Shown here: positions 25,789 to 34,839 of the stretch, piece after piece | How the letters are laid out: each line of letters starts with the position of its first letter | Position numbering within the stretch: the first letter of the stretch is position 1 | Assembly (NCBI RefSeq): GCF_040905785.1 | Contig: NZ_JBBDQW010000029.1 | Location: 1-64,000 of the forward strand | Reading direction: 5' to 3' | Source: Tistlia sp040905785 | Lineage (GTDB): Bacteria > Pseudomonadota > Alphaproteobacteria > Kiloniellales > DSM-21159 | Length of the DNA stretch: 64,000 nucleotides | Position numbers and translations under genes: made by a program | The notes under the pieces: generated by a model | What the model was told of the DNA's origin: nothing | The model's input: only the letters and a program-made list of their open reading frames with translations | Databases searched by the model: none

Positions 25789-26748
25789 TCAGTCCTCCCG
25801 GTGGTCGAGGTAGTCGGAGACCAGGGCATCGACGTCCGGATCGGCGGCGATGCCGAGCCGCGCCGCCCGGTCCGAGACGAAGCGGCTCGGCCAGCCATCG
25901 ACGATCGCCTGCATCTGGGGATCAGGCGCGTAGGTGACCTTCCCGGTCGCGCCGCGCCGCGCCGCCGCCTCGGCGAGCTCGGCGACGGTGACGGTCAGGC
26001 CCGGGAGGTTGAAGGCGCGCCTGGCCGGCAGCTCGTGGGCCGGCAGGTCGTGGACCCGAAGCAGCGCCGCGACGACCGCCCCGGCCGAGGCGACCGGCAC
26101 CGCCGTTCCGGCGGCGAGGGGCGCGCTCACGTCGATGCCGGCGAAGGGCTCGCGCAGGATGCCGGCGAGGCGATCCGAGACCGCCGGCTGCGGCGTGCCG
26201 GGCCGCGTCAACACGATCGGCAGACGCAGCGACCGGCCGTCGACCCAGCCCTGGCGGGAGTACTCGGCAATCAGCAGCTCGTCGATCGCCTTGTGGATGC
26301 CGTAGGTGGTCGTGGGCGCCGGCGCGACCTCGTCGCCCACCGTCTCCGGCAACTCGCCGCCGAAGACGGCGATCGAGGAGGCGAAGACCACCGTGGGGCA
26401 GTGCTGCGCCCCGTCCAGCAGGTGCCGCAGGGCCTCGACGTTGACGATGTAGGCGCGCGCCGGATCCCGCTCCGCCTGCAGCGTCAGCTGGGAGGCGAGA
26501 TGGAAGAGGCTGTCGAAGCCCCTCTCGATCAGCGACTCCAGGAAGGCCGGCTCCGCCAGGTCGCCCAGGCAGGTCTCGATCGCCAGGCCGGGGGCCGGCG
26601 GCGGCTCGAAGGCGGCGAGGTCGGCGAGACAGAGCTCGGCGATCGGCCGGCGCCGGCCATCACTTCCGGCGAGGCTGCCGGCCGCGACCAGCGCTCGGCT
26701 TAGACGGCGGCCCAGGAAGCCCCCCGCGCCCGTCACCAGCACCCTCAT
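25789..26748 (-). CDS. NAD-dependent epimerase/dehydratase family protein (DenD-like)
   Basis: 319 residues, extended SDR fold. NAD-binding VTGAGGFLG near the N-terminus, catalytic serine in FASSIAVFGG and the Y-x3-K pair in TTTYGIHKAIDE. The sequence resembles the D-erythronate dehydrogenase (DenD) branch, which oxidises the 2-hydroxyl of sugar acids, but assignment within the family is uncertain. It is the first gene of an operon with a monooxygenase and cyclase. A TetR-type palindrome at 26811-26823 lies 63 bases upstream of its ATG. Confidence 0.82.
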   Translation of the reverse strand: MRVLVTGAGGFLGRRLSRALVAAGSLAGSDGRRRPIAELCLADLAAFEPPPAPGLAIETCLGDLAEPAFLESLIERGFDSLFHLASQLTLQAERDPARAYIVNVEALRHLLDGAQHCPTVVFASSIAVFGGELPETVGDEVAPAPTTTYGIHKAIDELLIAEYSRQGWVDGRSLRLPIVLTRPGTPQPAVSDRLAGILREPFAGIDVSAPLAAGTAVPVASAGAVVAALLRVHDLPAHELPARRAFNLPGLTVTVAELAEAAARRGATGKVTYAPDPQMQAIVDGWPSRFVSDRAARLGIAADPDVDALVSDYLDHRED

Positions 26749-26810
26749 GATCGCCGATCCGCCGGGGATCGAGTCTTCGCCATCGACGGTCCCTCACTCG
26801 CCCAAACAAT

Positions 26811-26823
26811 ACTACTGGGTAGT
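26811..26823 (-). promoter_or_regulatory. TetR-type operator upstream of the epimerase operon
   Basis: Perfect inverted repeat ACTAC-TGG-GTAGT in an AT-rich stretch, partly symmetric outward (AATACTAC ... GTAGTTTT). A minus-strand TATTGT at 26811-26806 overlaps its edge and could be the -10 box. It lies between the epimerase gene and the TetR gene (26864), and that TetR protein is the likely ligand. Confidence 0.55.
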
Positions 26824-26863
26824 TTTTTAATGGTGAGCCGCCGGGCCTGTCAACGGGGGCGAT

Positions 26864-27508
26864 CTACGCCCGAGGGCGCAGGCCTTCGATCAGGGGTTCC
26901 ACCATGGTCGCGGCCAGCCTGGCCCGCGAGGCCTCGTCGTCGCCGGGCCGCGGCCGGTACCAAAAGATCGACCACTGCAGGGCGCCGAGCAGCACCTTCG
27001 CCGTTACCGAGACGTCGACCGCGCGCAGAGAGCCGTCGGCGATCCCCGCGGCGACGGCATCCTTGAAATGCTTCTCGAAGCGGTCCCGGCTCGCGATGAG
27101 CTCGGCCATCTCCTGCCGCTGGTCGGGGGTGGTGGCGTCGAAGCGATGAACCTGCACGCCCTGCGCGACGACGGTCTCGTAGGCGTGGTGCTCGAGCATC
27201 GCCCGGGCGTGGGCGCCCAGCATAGCCTGCAGAACCTGCAGGCCGTCGCCTTGCGCCTGCAGGGCCGGCTCCAGGGCCGCGAACAGCCGGTCCATGCCTT
27301 CGCGGTGGACATCGAAGAAGAGCGCCGTCTTCGTCGCATAATAATAGTAGATGCGGCCCTTGGTGCAGCCGAGCCGGCGCGCGACGTCGTCGATGCTGGT
27401 CGCGTGGTAGCCGCGCTCCATGAAGCAGAGCGCCGCCATCTCGATGATCTCGGAGCGGCGCAGGCTGCCCTTGCGCGACTTTCCCCGCTCCTGGGCCGCC
27501 TCGCGCAT
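26864..27508 (-). CDS. TetR family transcriptional regulator
   Basis: 214 residues. N-terminal helix-turn-helix at about 15-62 (IIEMAALCFMERGYHATSI, then VARRLGCTKGRIYYYYATK). The C-terminal ligand domain is of the TetR_C type with LQWSIFWYRP near the end. ATG 27508 is chosen because the HTH begins about 15 residues later; the open frame continues far upstream as a shadow. It is encoded immediately upstream of the palindrome at 26811 and of the epimerase, monooxygenase and cyclase genes, which it probably represses. Confidence 0.9.
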   Translation of the reverse strand: MREAAQERGKSRKGSLRRSEIIEMAALCFMERGYHATSIDDVARRLGCTKGRIYYYYATKTALFFDVHREGMDRLFAALEPALQAQGDGLQVLQAMLGAHARAMLEHHAYETVVAQGVQVHRFDATTPDQRQEMAELIASRDRFEKHFKDAVAAGIADGSLRAVDVSVTAKVLLGALQWSIFWYRPRPGDDEASRARLAATMVEPLIEGLRPRA

Positions 27509-27642
27509 CTTTCCCGTGCCTTCCCTGACCGCTCCCCTCGCGGCGGCGATGGTATCCACCGCCCGGAAGCATGGGAACCCGGGCCGGAAGGGCTCCGGCC
27601 GCCCCGGCCCGGGCTCGCTCCTACGGGGGCTTCGCCCGGCGG

Positions 27643-28260
27643 TCAGCGCTCCATCACGGCGACGCGCAGGCCGAGGAAGATCAGCAGGCCGCCGAACAGG
27701 CGCTCGACCGCGCTTCGGCAGCGCAGCAGCGTCGTCCTGACGATGCCGAGATCGAGCGTGCAGACGAAGCCGAGCCAGAAAGTCGCGCTGATCGCCATCA
27801 TGATCGCGACCAGCAGCAGCACCGTCGGCGCCGAGGTCTGGGGCGTGATCACCAGCGTGAAGACGCCCAGGTAGAACAGCGTTCCCTTGGGGTTGAGGAT
27901 ATTGTTGAGGAAGCCCTGGACGAACCAGGTTCGCCCGGCCACGGCCGGCTTCGGCGTCTCCTCCAGGGGCGCGTCGCCGCCGGCCGCGAGTAGGCTCCTG
28001 ACGCCCAGGTAGATCAAGTAGGCGGCGCCCGCGTATTTCAGCGCCGCGAAGGCGAGGATGCTCTGGGAGATTAGCCAGCCGACGCCGACCGCGCAGTAGG
28101 CGATGTGGACGAGGTTGCCGGCGAGCACGCCCGCCGAGGTCTTGAGGCCGGCCACGCGCCCGCCGAGCAGGGTGTTGCGCAGGACGATGACCATGTCCGG
28201 GCCGGGGCTGACCATGACCAGCACGGTGATGCCCGCGACGACGAAGATCTGATCGAGCAC
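27643..28260 (-). CDS. LysE/RhtB family exporter
   Basis: 205 residues from GTG 28260, preceded by GGGGGAGGGACGC. Six hydrophobic segments and the RhtB signature VSPGPDMVIVLRNTLLGGR near the N-terminus, plus FLNNILNPKGTLFYLGVF. Inner-membrane amino-acid exporter family; the actual substrate is unknown. It precedes the TetR gene by 134 bases on the same strand. Confidence 0.9.
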   Translation of the reverse strand: MLDQIFVVAGITVLVMVSPGPDMVIVLRNTLLGGRVAGLKTSAGVLAGNLVHIAYCAVGVGWLISQSILAFAALKYAGAAYLIYLGVRSLLAAGGDAPLEETPKPAVAGRTWFVQGFLNNILNPKGTLFYLGVFTLVITPQTSAPTVLLLVAIMMAISATFWLGFVCTLDLGIVRTTLLRCRSAVERLFGGLLIFLGLRVAVMER

Positions 28261-28295
28261 GCGTCCCTCCCCCAGTGGTCCGAATCAGTCTGGTC

Positions 28296-28772
28296 CTAGT
28301 CCGCACGGCAGGCGAGGACCAGCACCTGGCTGACCCGCCGGCCGTCCTCGGAGAGCGGCAGGAACAGCGTCTCCTCGTCGCTGTAGCCGCCGAACTCCGT
28401 GCGATAGGGACGCGGGTCGTAGAGCGGCCGGCGGCTCTCGCAGACCGCGGTGTAGCAGCCCACGGCGTCCTCGCGGTTCGGTCCGTAGTAGTGGGTCGAG
28501 ATCCGCTGCCCCGTCGGGTCCTGCCGCCGCCGCCGGACCTCCTCGGTGCCGACAACCCGGTAGACGAAGTCCAGCGGATCGTGGCGCACGTCGATCAGCA
28601 GGATGCAGGAGAGAAGCGCGGGGAAGTCGACCGGGTCGATGTCCGCCCGCCGCGGCCCGATGCGGCCCCGCCGGCGCTCATCCCAGTAGCGGTACAGCCA
28701 AGCGAGCCGCGGCTCGCAGCTGTTCAGGAAGTCCGGCTCCTCGCTCCGGCCGGCCGCCGGCGATCGCCTCAT
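28296..28772 (-). CDS. PAS-domain protein (PAS_5 type)
   Basis: 158 residues. A single PAS-like domain from about 25 to 150 with the motif YRVVGTEEVRRRRQDPTG and the final FLPLSEDGRRVSQVLVL, as in small one-domain alphaproteobacterial PAS_5 proteins. No output domain, so it is a sensor or ligand-binding module of unknown partner. ATG 28772 chosen; the longer frame to 28889 adds 39 unlikely residues. Confidence 0.75.
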   Translation of the reverse strand: MRRSPAAGRSEEPDFLNSCEPRLAWLYRYWDERRRGRIGPRRADIDPVDFPALLSCILLIDVRHDPLDFVYRVVGTEEVRRRRQDPTGQRISTHYYGPNREDAVGCYTAVCESRRPLYDPRPYRTEFGGYSDEETLFLPLSEDGRRVSQVLVLACRAD

Positions 28773-28948
28773 GGCAGCGCTCCCGCGCGCTTGGAAGACG
28801 GAGAGCAGAATAGGGCAAGGCGGCGGAGCCACAACACCGCAATGATGCAGGCCTGCCCGGCCCCGCAACTGCGGCGACCCGCGGGGCACCCGGGCGGCGC
28901 CGAGAGCCGGCCATGGACAAGCCGGCTGCGCTGTTGCAAAGGGAAGCC

Positions 28949-29896
28949 ATGACCTTCGACCTGCTGTGCATCGGCGAGCCGCTGGGCGAGCTCAACGCGA
29001 CCCGGGGCGGCCTGCAGCTCGGCCACGGCGGCGACGTCTCGAACGTCGCCGTCGCCGCGGCCCGCCAGGGCGCCCGCACCGCGATGCTGAGCGCGCTCGG
29101 CGCCGACAGCGTCGGCGAGTCTCTGCGCGGCCTGTGGGCCGAAGAGGGCGTCGATGCCGCGCTGGTGTCGAGCGACCCGGAGGCCTCGACCGGGCTCTAC
29201 CTGATCGACCACGGCGAGGAGGGCCACCGCTTCTCCTATTGGCGACAGGGCTCGGCGGCCAGCCGCCTGACGCCAGCCGCCGTGGCGGCGGGAACGCCGG
29301 CGGCGGCGGCGCTGGCCGACAGCGCCCTGGTCCACGCCTCGGGGATCAGCCAGGCCATCTCGACCGGCGCCTGCGACCTGGTCTTCGCGGCCTTCGAGCA
29401 GGCGCGCGCGGCCGGCGCCCTGATCTCCTACGACACCAACCTACGGCTCAAGCTCTGGCCGCTGCCGCGCGCCCGGGCGATCGTCCAGGCGACCGCGGCG
29501 CTGGCCGACATCCTGCTGCCCGGGCTCGAGGACGCCCGCCTGCTGACCGGCCTGGAGGAGCCCGACGCGATCGTCGACCGCTACCTGTCGCTGGGCGCTG
29601 GCATGGTCGTACTGACCCTGGGCAGGGAGGGGGCCCTGATCGCGACGCCGGAGCGCCGGCAGCGCGTGCCGGCGCCGCAAGTCGAGGCGCTCGACGCGAC
29701 CGGCGCCGGCGACTGCTTCGACGGCTGCTTCCTGGCCGAGCTCAGGCGCGGCGGCGACCCCTTCGCCGCGGCGCGCTACGCGACCGTCGCCGCGGCCCTC
29801 TCGACGCGCGGCTACGGCGCGGTGCCACCGATCCCGCGGCGCGCCGAGGTCGAGCGGCAGATGGCCTCGCTGGCCGAGAGCGAGGAACGCTCGTGA
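28949..29896 (+). CDS. kdgK: 2-keto-3-deoxygluconate kinase, PfkB family
   Basis: 315 residues, ribokinase-like. N-terminal IGEPLGELN, GGDVSNVAVAAARQGA for sugar binding, and C-terminal ATGAGDCFDGCF with the catalytic aspartate and anion hole. It phosphorylates 2-keto-3-deoxy-sugar acids. Start at ATG 28949 after AAAGGGAAGCC; an upstream ATG adds 12 residues. The next gene, an aldolase of the KDPG type, overlaps by 4 bases (GTGA), so both act in one pathway: kinase, then cleavage to pyruvate and glyceraldehyde 3-phosphate. The substrate stereochemistry is not visible. Confidence 0.85.
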   Translation: MTFDLLCIGEPLGELNATRGGLQLGHGGDVSNVAVAAARQGARTAMLSALGADSVGESLRGLWAEEGVDAALVSSDPEASTGLYLIDHGEEGHRFSYWRQGSAASRLTPAAVAAGTPAAAALADSALVHASGISQAISTGACDLVFAAFEQARAAGALISYDTNLRLKLWPLPRARAIVQATAALADILLPGLEDARLLTGLEEPDAIVDRYLSLGAGMVVLTLGREGALIATPERRQRVPAPQVEALDATGAGDCFDGCFLAELRRGGDPFAAARYATVAAALSTRGYGAVPPIPRRAEVERQMASLAESEERS

Positions 29897-30546
29897 GCGG
29901 CGCCTTCCTCGATCCCGGGGCGGCCGCGACCGAGGCCTGGCGCCGGCCGGGGATCGTCCCCGTGGTCACCGTCACCGAAGCCGGCCAGGCCGTGCCGCTG
30001 GCGCGCGCGCTGGCCAGCGCCGGCCTGGTCTTCGTCGAGGTCACGCTGCGCAGCGAGGCCGCGCTGGAGGCGATCCGTCGCATCGCCGGCGAGCTGCCCG
30101 AGGTCGTGGTCGGCGCCGGCACCCTGCGCCGCCCGGCGGACTTCGAGGCCGCGCTCGCGGCGGGCGCGCGCTTCCTGGTCTCCCCCGGCTGCACGGCCGC
30201 CCTGATCGAGGCCGCCCCCAGCAGCCCGGTGCCCTTCCTGCCCGGCTGCGCCACGCCCTCCGAGGCCATGACCCTGGCCGAGGCGGGCTTCCGCGTCGTC
30301 AAGTTCTTCCCGGCCGGGCCCTACGGCGGCGCAGCGACGCTGAAGGCGCTGGCGGCGCCCCTGCCCGACCTCGCCTTCGTGCCGACCGGCGGCGTCGGGC
30401 CCGGCAATCTGGCGGACTATCTCGCGCTGGACAACGTGGTTGCGGTCGGCGGCTCCTGGATGATCCGCCCGGAGTGGCTCGCGGCCGGCGACTACGGGCG
30501 CATCACCGAGGCGGCGCGCCAGGCGGCCGCCCTCGGCCGCGGCTAA
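29893..30546 (+). CDS. eda: KDPG/KDPGal-type aldolase
   Basis: 217 residues, class I aldolase barrel. The Schiff-base lysine is K137 in FRVVKFFPAG and the acid-base glutamate is E49 in VFVEVTLRS. GTLRRPADF and FLPGCATPSEA are family segments. It splits 2-keto-3-deoxy-6-phosphogluconate, or its galactonate isomer, into pyruvate and glyceraldehyde 3-phosphate. The GTG start overlaps the kinase stop. It ends 6 bases before the convergent GntR gene. Confidence 0.93.
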   Translation: MSGAFLDPGAAATEAWRRPGIVPVVTVTEAGQAVPLARALASAGLVFVEVTLRSEAALEAIRRIAGELPEVVVGAGTLRRPADFEAALAAGARFLVSPGCTAALIEAAPSSPVPFLPGCATPSEAMTLAEAGFRVVKFFPAGPYGGAATLKALAAPLPDLAFVPTGGVGPGNLADYLALDNVVAVGGSWMIRPEWLAAGDYGRITEAARQAAALGRG

Positions 30547-30552
30547 GGGCGT

Positions 30553-31221
30553 TCAGGCCGCCGTTTCGTCGCCGGTGCGGTCCTGGCTGGCGACGTACTG
30601 CGCGACCGTCGCGTGGACGTGGCGCGACAGCAGCTCTTCCGCCGCCTCGACCTCGTCGCGCGCCAGCAGCTCTATCAGCCGGTGGTGCTCGCCGAGCGAG
30701 CGCTCGTTGAGGCCCGGCTTGTTCGAGAGGCGCGCGCGCAGCGCCTGGACGCGGAAGGCGAAGCCCTGGTAGCAGCTGGCGAAGAAGCTGTTGCCGCAGT
30801 GGTCGAAGAAGGCCTGGTGGAAGTCGGCGTCGAGCGTCCGGTAGCGCAGCCCGTCCTCGTCCGCGACCGCCCGATCCATCTCGACACCGATGGCCGCCAG
30901 CACCCCGACCAGCTGCCGGCCGCTGCGCCGGGCGGCGAGCCGCAGGGCGGCGACCTCGAGGGTGTCGCGCAGCTCCCCGAGCTCGACGACCTGCTGCGAG
31001 GTCATGTCGAAGACGAAGCTGCCGCGCTGCGGCTGGATCGACACCAGGCCTTCCATCTTGAGCTGCAGAAGCGCCTCGCGGATCGGCGTTTTGCTGACGC
31101 CGAGCTCGCTGGCGAGGGTGTTCTCCGACAGTGGGGCTCCGAGCTGGAAGTCGCCGCGCACGATGCGCGTACGGATCTCGTCGGCCGCCTGTTCCGTCAG
31201 GGACTTGGTCCGCTTCAGCAT
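30553..31221 (-). CDS. GntR family regulator (FCD type)
   Basis: 222 residues. N-terminal GntR winged helix (about 8-72; SENTLASELGVSKTPIREAL is the recognition region) and C-terminal FCD all-helical effector domain with metal-binding histidines (FHQAFFDHCGN and HHRLIELLARD). Sugar acids are the usual ligands of FCD regulators. ATG 31221 is preceded by GGCGGAG. The gene is divergent from the SDR gene, with a palindrome at 31283-31301 between them. Confidence 0.92.
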   Translation of the reverse strand: MLKRTKSLTEQAADEIRTRIVRGDFQLGAPLSENTLASELGVSKTPIREALLQLKMEGLVSIQPQRGSFVFDMTSQQVVELGELRDTLEVAALRLAARRSGRQLVGVLAAIGVEMDRAVADEDGLRYRTLDADFHQAFFDHCGNSFFASCYQGFAFRVQALRARLSNKPGLNERSLGEHHRLIELLARDEVEAAEELLSRHVHATVAQYVASQDRTGDETAA

Positions 31222-31282
31222 GCTCCGCCCTCGCGCTTCCGCTCGCCCTGCCCGGGCGGTGTACTCGCAGTAGGTAGCGTAG

Positions 31283-31301
31283 CTAGTATGGCAGATACAA
31301 G
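31283..31301. promoter_or_regulatory. GntR-type operator between gntR and SDR genes
   Basis: CT-A-GTAT-GGCAG-ATAC-A-AG, an inverted repeat with six of seven base pairs per arm complementary. It lies 62 bases from the gntR start and 55 from the SDR start. It overlaps a plus-strand TAGTAT (31284-31289) that could serve as -10, so binding would block transcription. Confidence 0.5.
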
Positions 31302-31355
31302 AAGCCTCGCAGGCACTCCGGCGCGAGGCCGTCATCGCTCAGGGGAGTCTTCCGC

Positions 31356-32150
31356 ATGCCACAGCCATTCGATCTCGCCGGCCAGGTCGTTTTGATCCTC
31401 GGCGGCTCCGGCGGCATCGGCCGCGCGCTCGCCGAAGGACTCGGGAAGGCCGGCGCCCGCCTCTGCCTGTCGGGCCGCGACGCCGCCAAGCTGGACGGCG
31501 TCGTGGCGCGGCTGCGCGGGGCCGGCATGGAGGCCAGCGGACTGCTCGCCGACGCCAACGACCCGGCCGGCTTCGACCCGCTGTTCGAACGCGTGGCCGC
31601 GGACGCCGGCCGGCTCGACCTGCTGATCAACTGCCAGGGCATCAACATCATCAAGCCGGCCGCCGAGTTCACGGCCGAGGACTACGACGCGGTCCTGGAC
31701 ACCAACCTCAAGAGCGTGTTCTTCGCCTGCCAAGCGGCGCGCCGCCGCTTCCTCGCCCAGGACGCCGAGAGCGGCGGGCGGGAGGGCCGGCGCGGCGGCG
31801 CGATCATCAACATCGCCTCGCTGTCCGCCCACCGCGGCTGGGCGGGCGCGGTCGTCTACGGCGTCAGCAAGCACGGCATCGCCGGCCTGACCCAGGGCCT
31901 GGCCGCCGAGTGGGCCGCCGAGGGCATCCGGGTCAACGCCATCTCGCCCGGCTTCTTCATGACCGACATGAATCGCGAGCGCATGAGCCCGGCGCGCAAG
32001 GAGCTGGCGCTCGCGCGCACGCCCCTGCGCCGCTTCGGCGAGGTCGAGGAGCTGGCCGGCGCCGCGGTCTACCTGGCCTCCGACGCCGCAGGCTTCGTCA
32101 CCGGCGCCGACATCGCCGTCGACGGCGGCTTCCTGGCCTCGGGTCTCTGA
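31356..32150 (+). CDS. SDR, gluconate-5-dehydrogenase/KduD-like
   Basis: 264 residues. The cofactor loop is GGSGGIG rather than TGxxxGIG, the catalytic Y-x3-K is in VVYGVSKHG, and the serine is in IASLSAHRG. Resembles SDRs of sugar-acid metabolism (5-keto-gluconate reductases, KduD), which oxidise or reduce keto-sugar acids. RBS AGGGGAG. It is transcribed divergently from gntR and followed 8 bases later by a D-2-hydroxyacid dehydrogenase. Confidence 0.85.
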   Translation: MPQPFDLAGQVVLILGGSGGIGRALAEGLGKAGARLCLSGRDAAKLDGVVARLRGAGMEASGLLADANDPAGFDPLFERVAADAGRLDLLINCQGINIIKPAAEFTAEDYDAVLDTNLKSVFFACQAARRRFLAQDAESGGREGRRGGAIINIASLSAHRGWAGAVVYGVSKHGIAGLTQGLAAEWAAEGIRVNAISPGFFMTDMNRERMSPARKELALARTPLRRFGEVEELAGAAVYLASDAAGFVTGADIAVDGGFLASGL

Positions 32151-32157
32151 GGCGGGG

Positions 32158-33123
32158 ATGCGCATCGCGATCCTGGACGACTACCAGGGCGTCGCCCTCG
32201 GGCTGGCGGACTGGCAGAGCCTCGGCGCCGAGGAGATCGCCGTCTTCCGCGACACGCTCGAGCAGCCTGCCGCGCTGGCCGAGCGGCTGGCGCGCTTCGA
32301 GGTCCTCTGCCTGATGCGCGAGCGCACGCCCTTCCCGGGAAGCCTCATCGAGGCGCTGCCGAAGCTGCAGCTGATCGTCACCAGCGGGCCGCGCAACGCC
32401 GCCATCGACGTCGCGGCGGCGAGCGCGCGCGGCATTCCGGTCTGCGGCACCGAATCGCGGGCGACGCCGACCGCCGAGCTGACCCTGCTGCTGATGCTGG
32501 CGCTGTCGCGCCGCCTGCTGCCCGAGGCGCTGTCGCTGCGCGACGGCGGCTGGCAGGTCGGGCTCGGCCGCGACCTCGAGGGGCTGCGGCTCGGACTGCT
32601 CGGGCTCGGCCGCATCGGCGGCCAGGTCGCGCGCCTGGCCCAGGGGTTCGGCATAACCGTCGCCGCCTGGTCGCAGAACCTGACGGAGGCGCGCTGCGCG
32701 GAGCTTGGCGTCCAGCGGACCGCCACCCTCACGGACCTGGTCGCCGAGGCCGACCTGGTCTCGATCCATCTGCAGCTGTCGGCGCGCACCCGCGGCCTGC
32801 TCGGCGCCGCCGAGCTGTCGGCGATGAAGCCCGACGCCGCCCTGGTCAACACCTCGCGCGGCCCGATCGTCGATACGCCGGCCCTGCTCGCCGCGCTCGA
32901 GTCCGGCCGGCTTGGCGGCGCCGCGCTCGACGTCTACGACCAGGAGCCGCTGCCCCCCGACCACCCCTTGCGCGCGCGCCGGCTGATCGACGAGGGACGG
33001 CTGCTGGCGAGCCCACACCTGGGCTATGCCACGCGCCGCACCCTCGAGCTGTTCTACCGCCAGAGCGTCGAGGCCATCGCCGCCTGGCGCGCCGGTGCGC
33101 CGATCCGCCTCCTCGCGCCCTGA
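32158..33123 (+). CDS. D-2-hydroxyacid dehydrogenase
   Basis: 321 residues. NAD(P)-binding motif GLLGLGRIGGQVA, arginine in LVNTSRGPIVDT, glutamate in LDVYDQEPLP and histidine in LLASPHLGYAT form the catalytic triad arrangement of this family. It reduces or oxidises 2-keto/2-hydroxy acids with NAD(P)H in the cytoplasm. Probably in one operon with the SDR (8-base gap). The exact substrate is unknown; in this setting a 2-keto sugar acid is plausible. Confidence 0.93.
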   Translation: MRIAILDDYQGVALGLADWQSLGAEEIAVFRDTLEQPAALAERLARFEVLCLMRERTPFPGSLIEALPKLQLIVTSGPRNAAIDVAAASARGIPVCGTESRATPTAELTLLLMLALSRRLLPEALSLRDGGWQVGLGRDLEGLRLGLLGLGRIGGQVARLAQGFGITVAAWSQNLTEARCAELGVQRTATLTDLVAEADLVSIHLQLSARTRGLLGAAELSAMKPDAALVNTSRGPIVDTPALLAALESGRLGGAALDVYDQEPLPPDHPLRARRLIDEGRLLASPHLGYATRRTLELFYRQSVEAIAAWRAGAPIRLLAP

Positions 33124-33130
33124 GGCAAGC

Positions 33131-34736
33131 TCAGCCGGCCGCGGTGCGGCGCTTCAGGTCGTGCAGCAGCGCCTCGCGGGCGGCGTCGTCCGGCAGCGCC
33201 TGCAGGCGGTCGCCAAGGGTCAGCAGCAGGTCCGCGTAGTCGTTGTGCCAGTCCAGCGCCTCGGTCGCGCGCGGTGCGGCGCGCGCCTGGTCGGGGCGCA
33301 GCCGCACGCGTCCGGAGGCGACCAGCTCGACTCGCTCGTCGAGCCGCGGGACGATCACCTTGCGGCTGTCCAGGCCCGTCTCGACCAGGCGGTGCTTGAG
33401 CGCGCGCAGCGCCGCCTGCTCGCCGTGGGTCAGGAAGATCGCCTGTGCGACCGGCAGACGCGCGGCCACCCACTCGAGCAGCTCGCGCTGGTCGGCGTGG
33501 GCCGAGTAGGCGTCGATCCGCCGGATGCGCGCCTGCACCGCGATCTCCTCGCCGTGAATGCGTACCTTCCTGGCGCCGCCGAGCAGGATGTTGCCGAGCG
33601 TCCCCGGCGCCTGGTAGCCGACGAACAGCACGGTCGCGTTGCGGCGCCAGAGGTTGCTCTTCAGGTGGTGGCGGATGCGCCCGGCGTCGCACATGCCGCT
33701 CGCCGCGACGATGATCGCGCCCTCGGTGATCCGCGACAGCCGCTGGCTCTGGTCGGGCCGCGGCGTGAAGGCGAAGCCGGGGCCGCGGAAGGGCGTCGCG
33801 CCGGGCCGCAGGTCGACGAGGTCCCCGGCATAGGCCTCGAAGACCTCCGTCGCCTTGATCGCCAGCGGCGAATCCAGGAACACCCGGGCCGGCGGCAGGC
33901 GCCCACCGGCCATCAGCAGGGCGATGTCGTGGAGCAGCTCCTGGGTCCGCTCGACCGCGAAAGCCGGGGATCAGGAGGTTGCCGCCGGCCCCGAGCGCGG
34001 TGGTGATCTCCTCGCACAGCAGCTCGCGACGCGCCTCGACGCTCAGGTCCTCGCGCTCGCGGTCGCCGTAGGTGCCTTCGACAACGAGGTAGTCGAGCCC
34101 GCGCGGCGCCTCCGGCCGGTCGTGGAAGGCCTTCTCCTGCGGGCCGATGTCGCCGGAGAACAGCAGGCGCAGCAGCGCTTCGCCGCGCCCGGCGCCGGCG
34201 ATCTCGAGCTCGACCGAAGCGGCGCCGAGGATATGGCCGGCGTTCCAGAAGCGCGCCCTGATCCCCGCCGCGGGCGAGAACCACTGGTCGAACGGCCGTC
34301 CGACGATGCGGCGCACCGTGCGCTCGGCGTCGGACTTGCGGTAGATCGGCTCGACCGGGCGCCGGCCGCGCCGCCGGTTGCGCTCGTTGAGCCGGGCGAC
34401 CTCGCTCTCCTGGATGTAGCCGCTGTCGGGCAGCATGAAGCTCAGCAGGTCGCGCGTCGCCTCGGTCGCCAGGATCGGGCCGCGGAAGCCCTGGCGCACC
34501 AGCTTGGGCAGCAGGCCGCTGTGGTCGATGTGGGCGTGGGTCAGCACCACGAAGTCGAGCGTCGCCGGATCGAAGGGGAAGTCGCGGTAGTTGAGCTCCC
34601 GCAGGGTCTTGTTGCCCTGGAACAGGCCGCAATCGACCAGGAAGGAGACGCCGTCGCGCACCAGTCGGTAGCAGGAGCCCGTGACCACCCCCGCCGCGCC
34701 GTGGAAGCACAGCTGCACCGCGCCGGTTTCCGCCAT
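33131..34736 (-). pseudogene. MBL/beta-CASP RNA-processing exonuclease, frameshifted
   Basis: Residues up to GGNLLIP of the N-terminal frame (start ATG 34736) carry the metallo-beta-lactamase motif THAHIDHSG and GHILGAASVEL. The reading frame then changes, and the C-terminal frame continues with AVERTQELLHDIALLMAGG, the beta-CASP region, ASGMCDAGRI and the final YSAHADQREL motif. Removing one base from the four-base G run at 33966-33969 restores a single frame of 534 residues, the usual length of RNA exonucleases of the CPSF73-like bacterial group. Either a true frameshift mutation or a sequence error. If intact, it would process or degrade RNA in the cytoplasm. Confidence 0.85.
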
Positions 34737-34839
34737 CGCCGGTTCCCCTTCTGCCCCCTTGACCCGGCCGCTACCCTAGAACAGAAGCGGCCGCCGCGAC
34801 ACGACCTGGCGCAAGGGCGGCCGCCATGAAGGAGAGACC

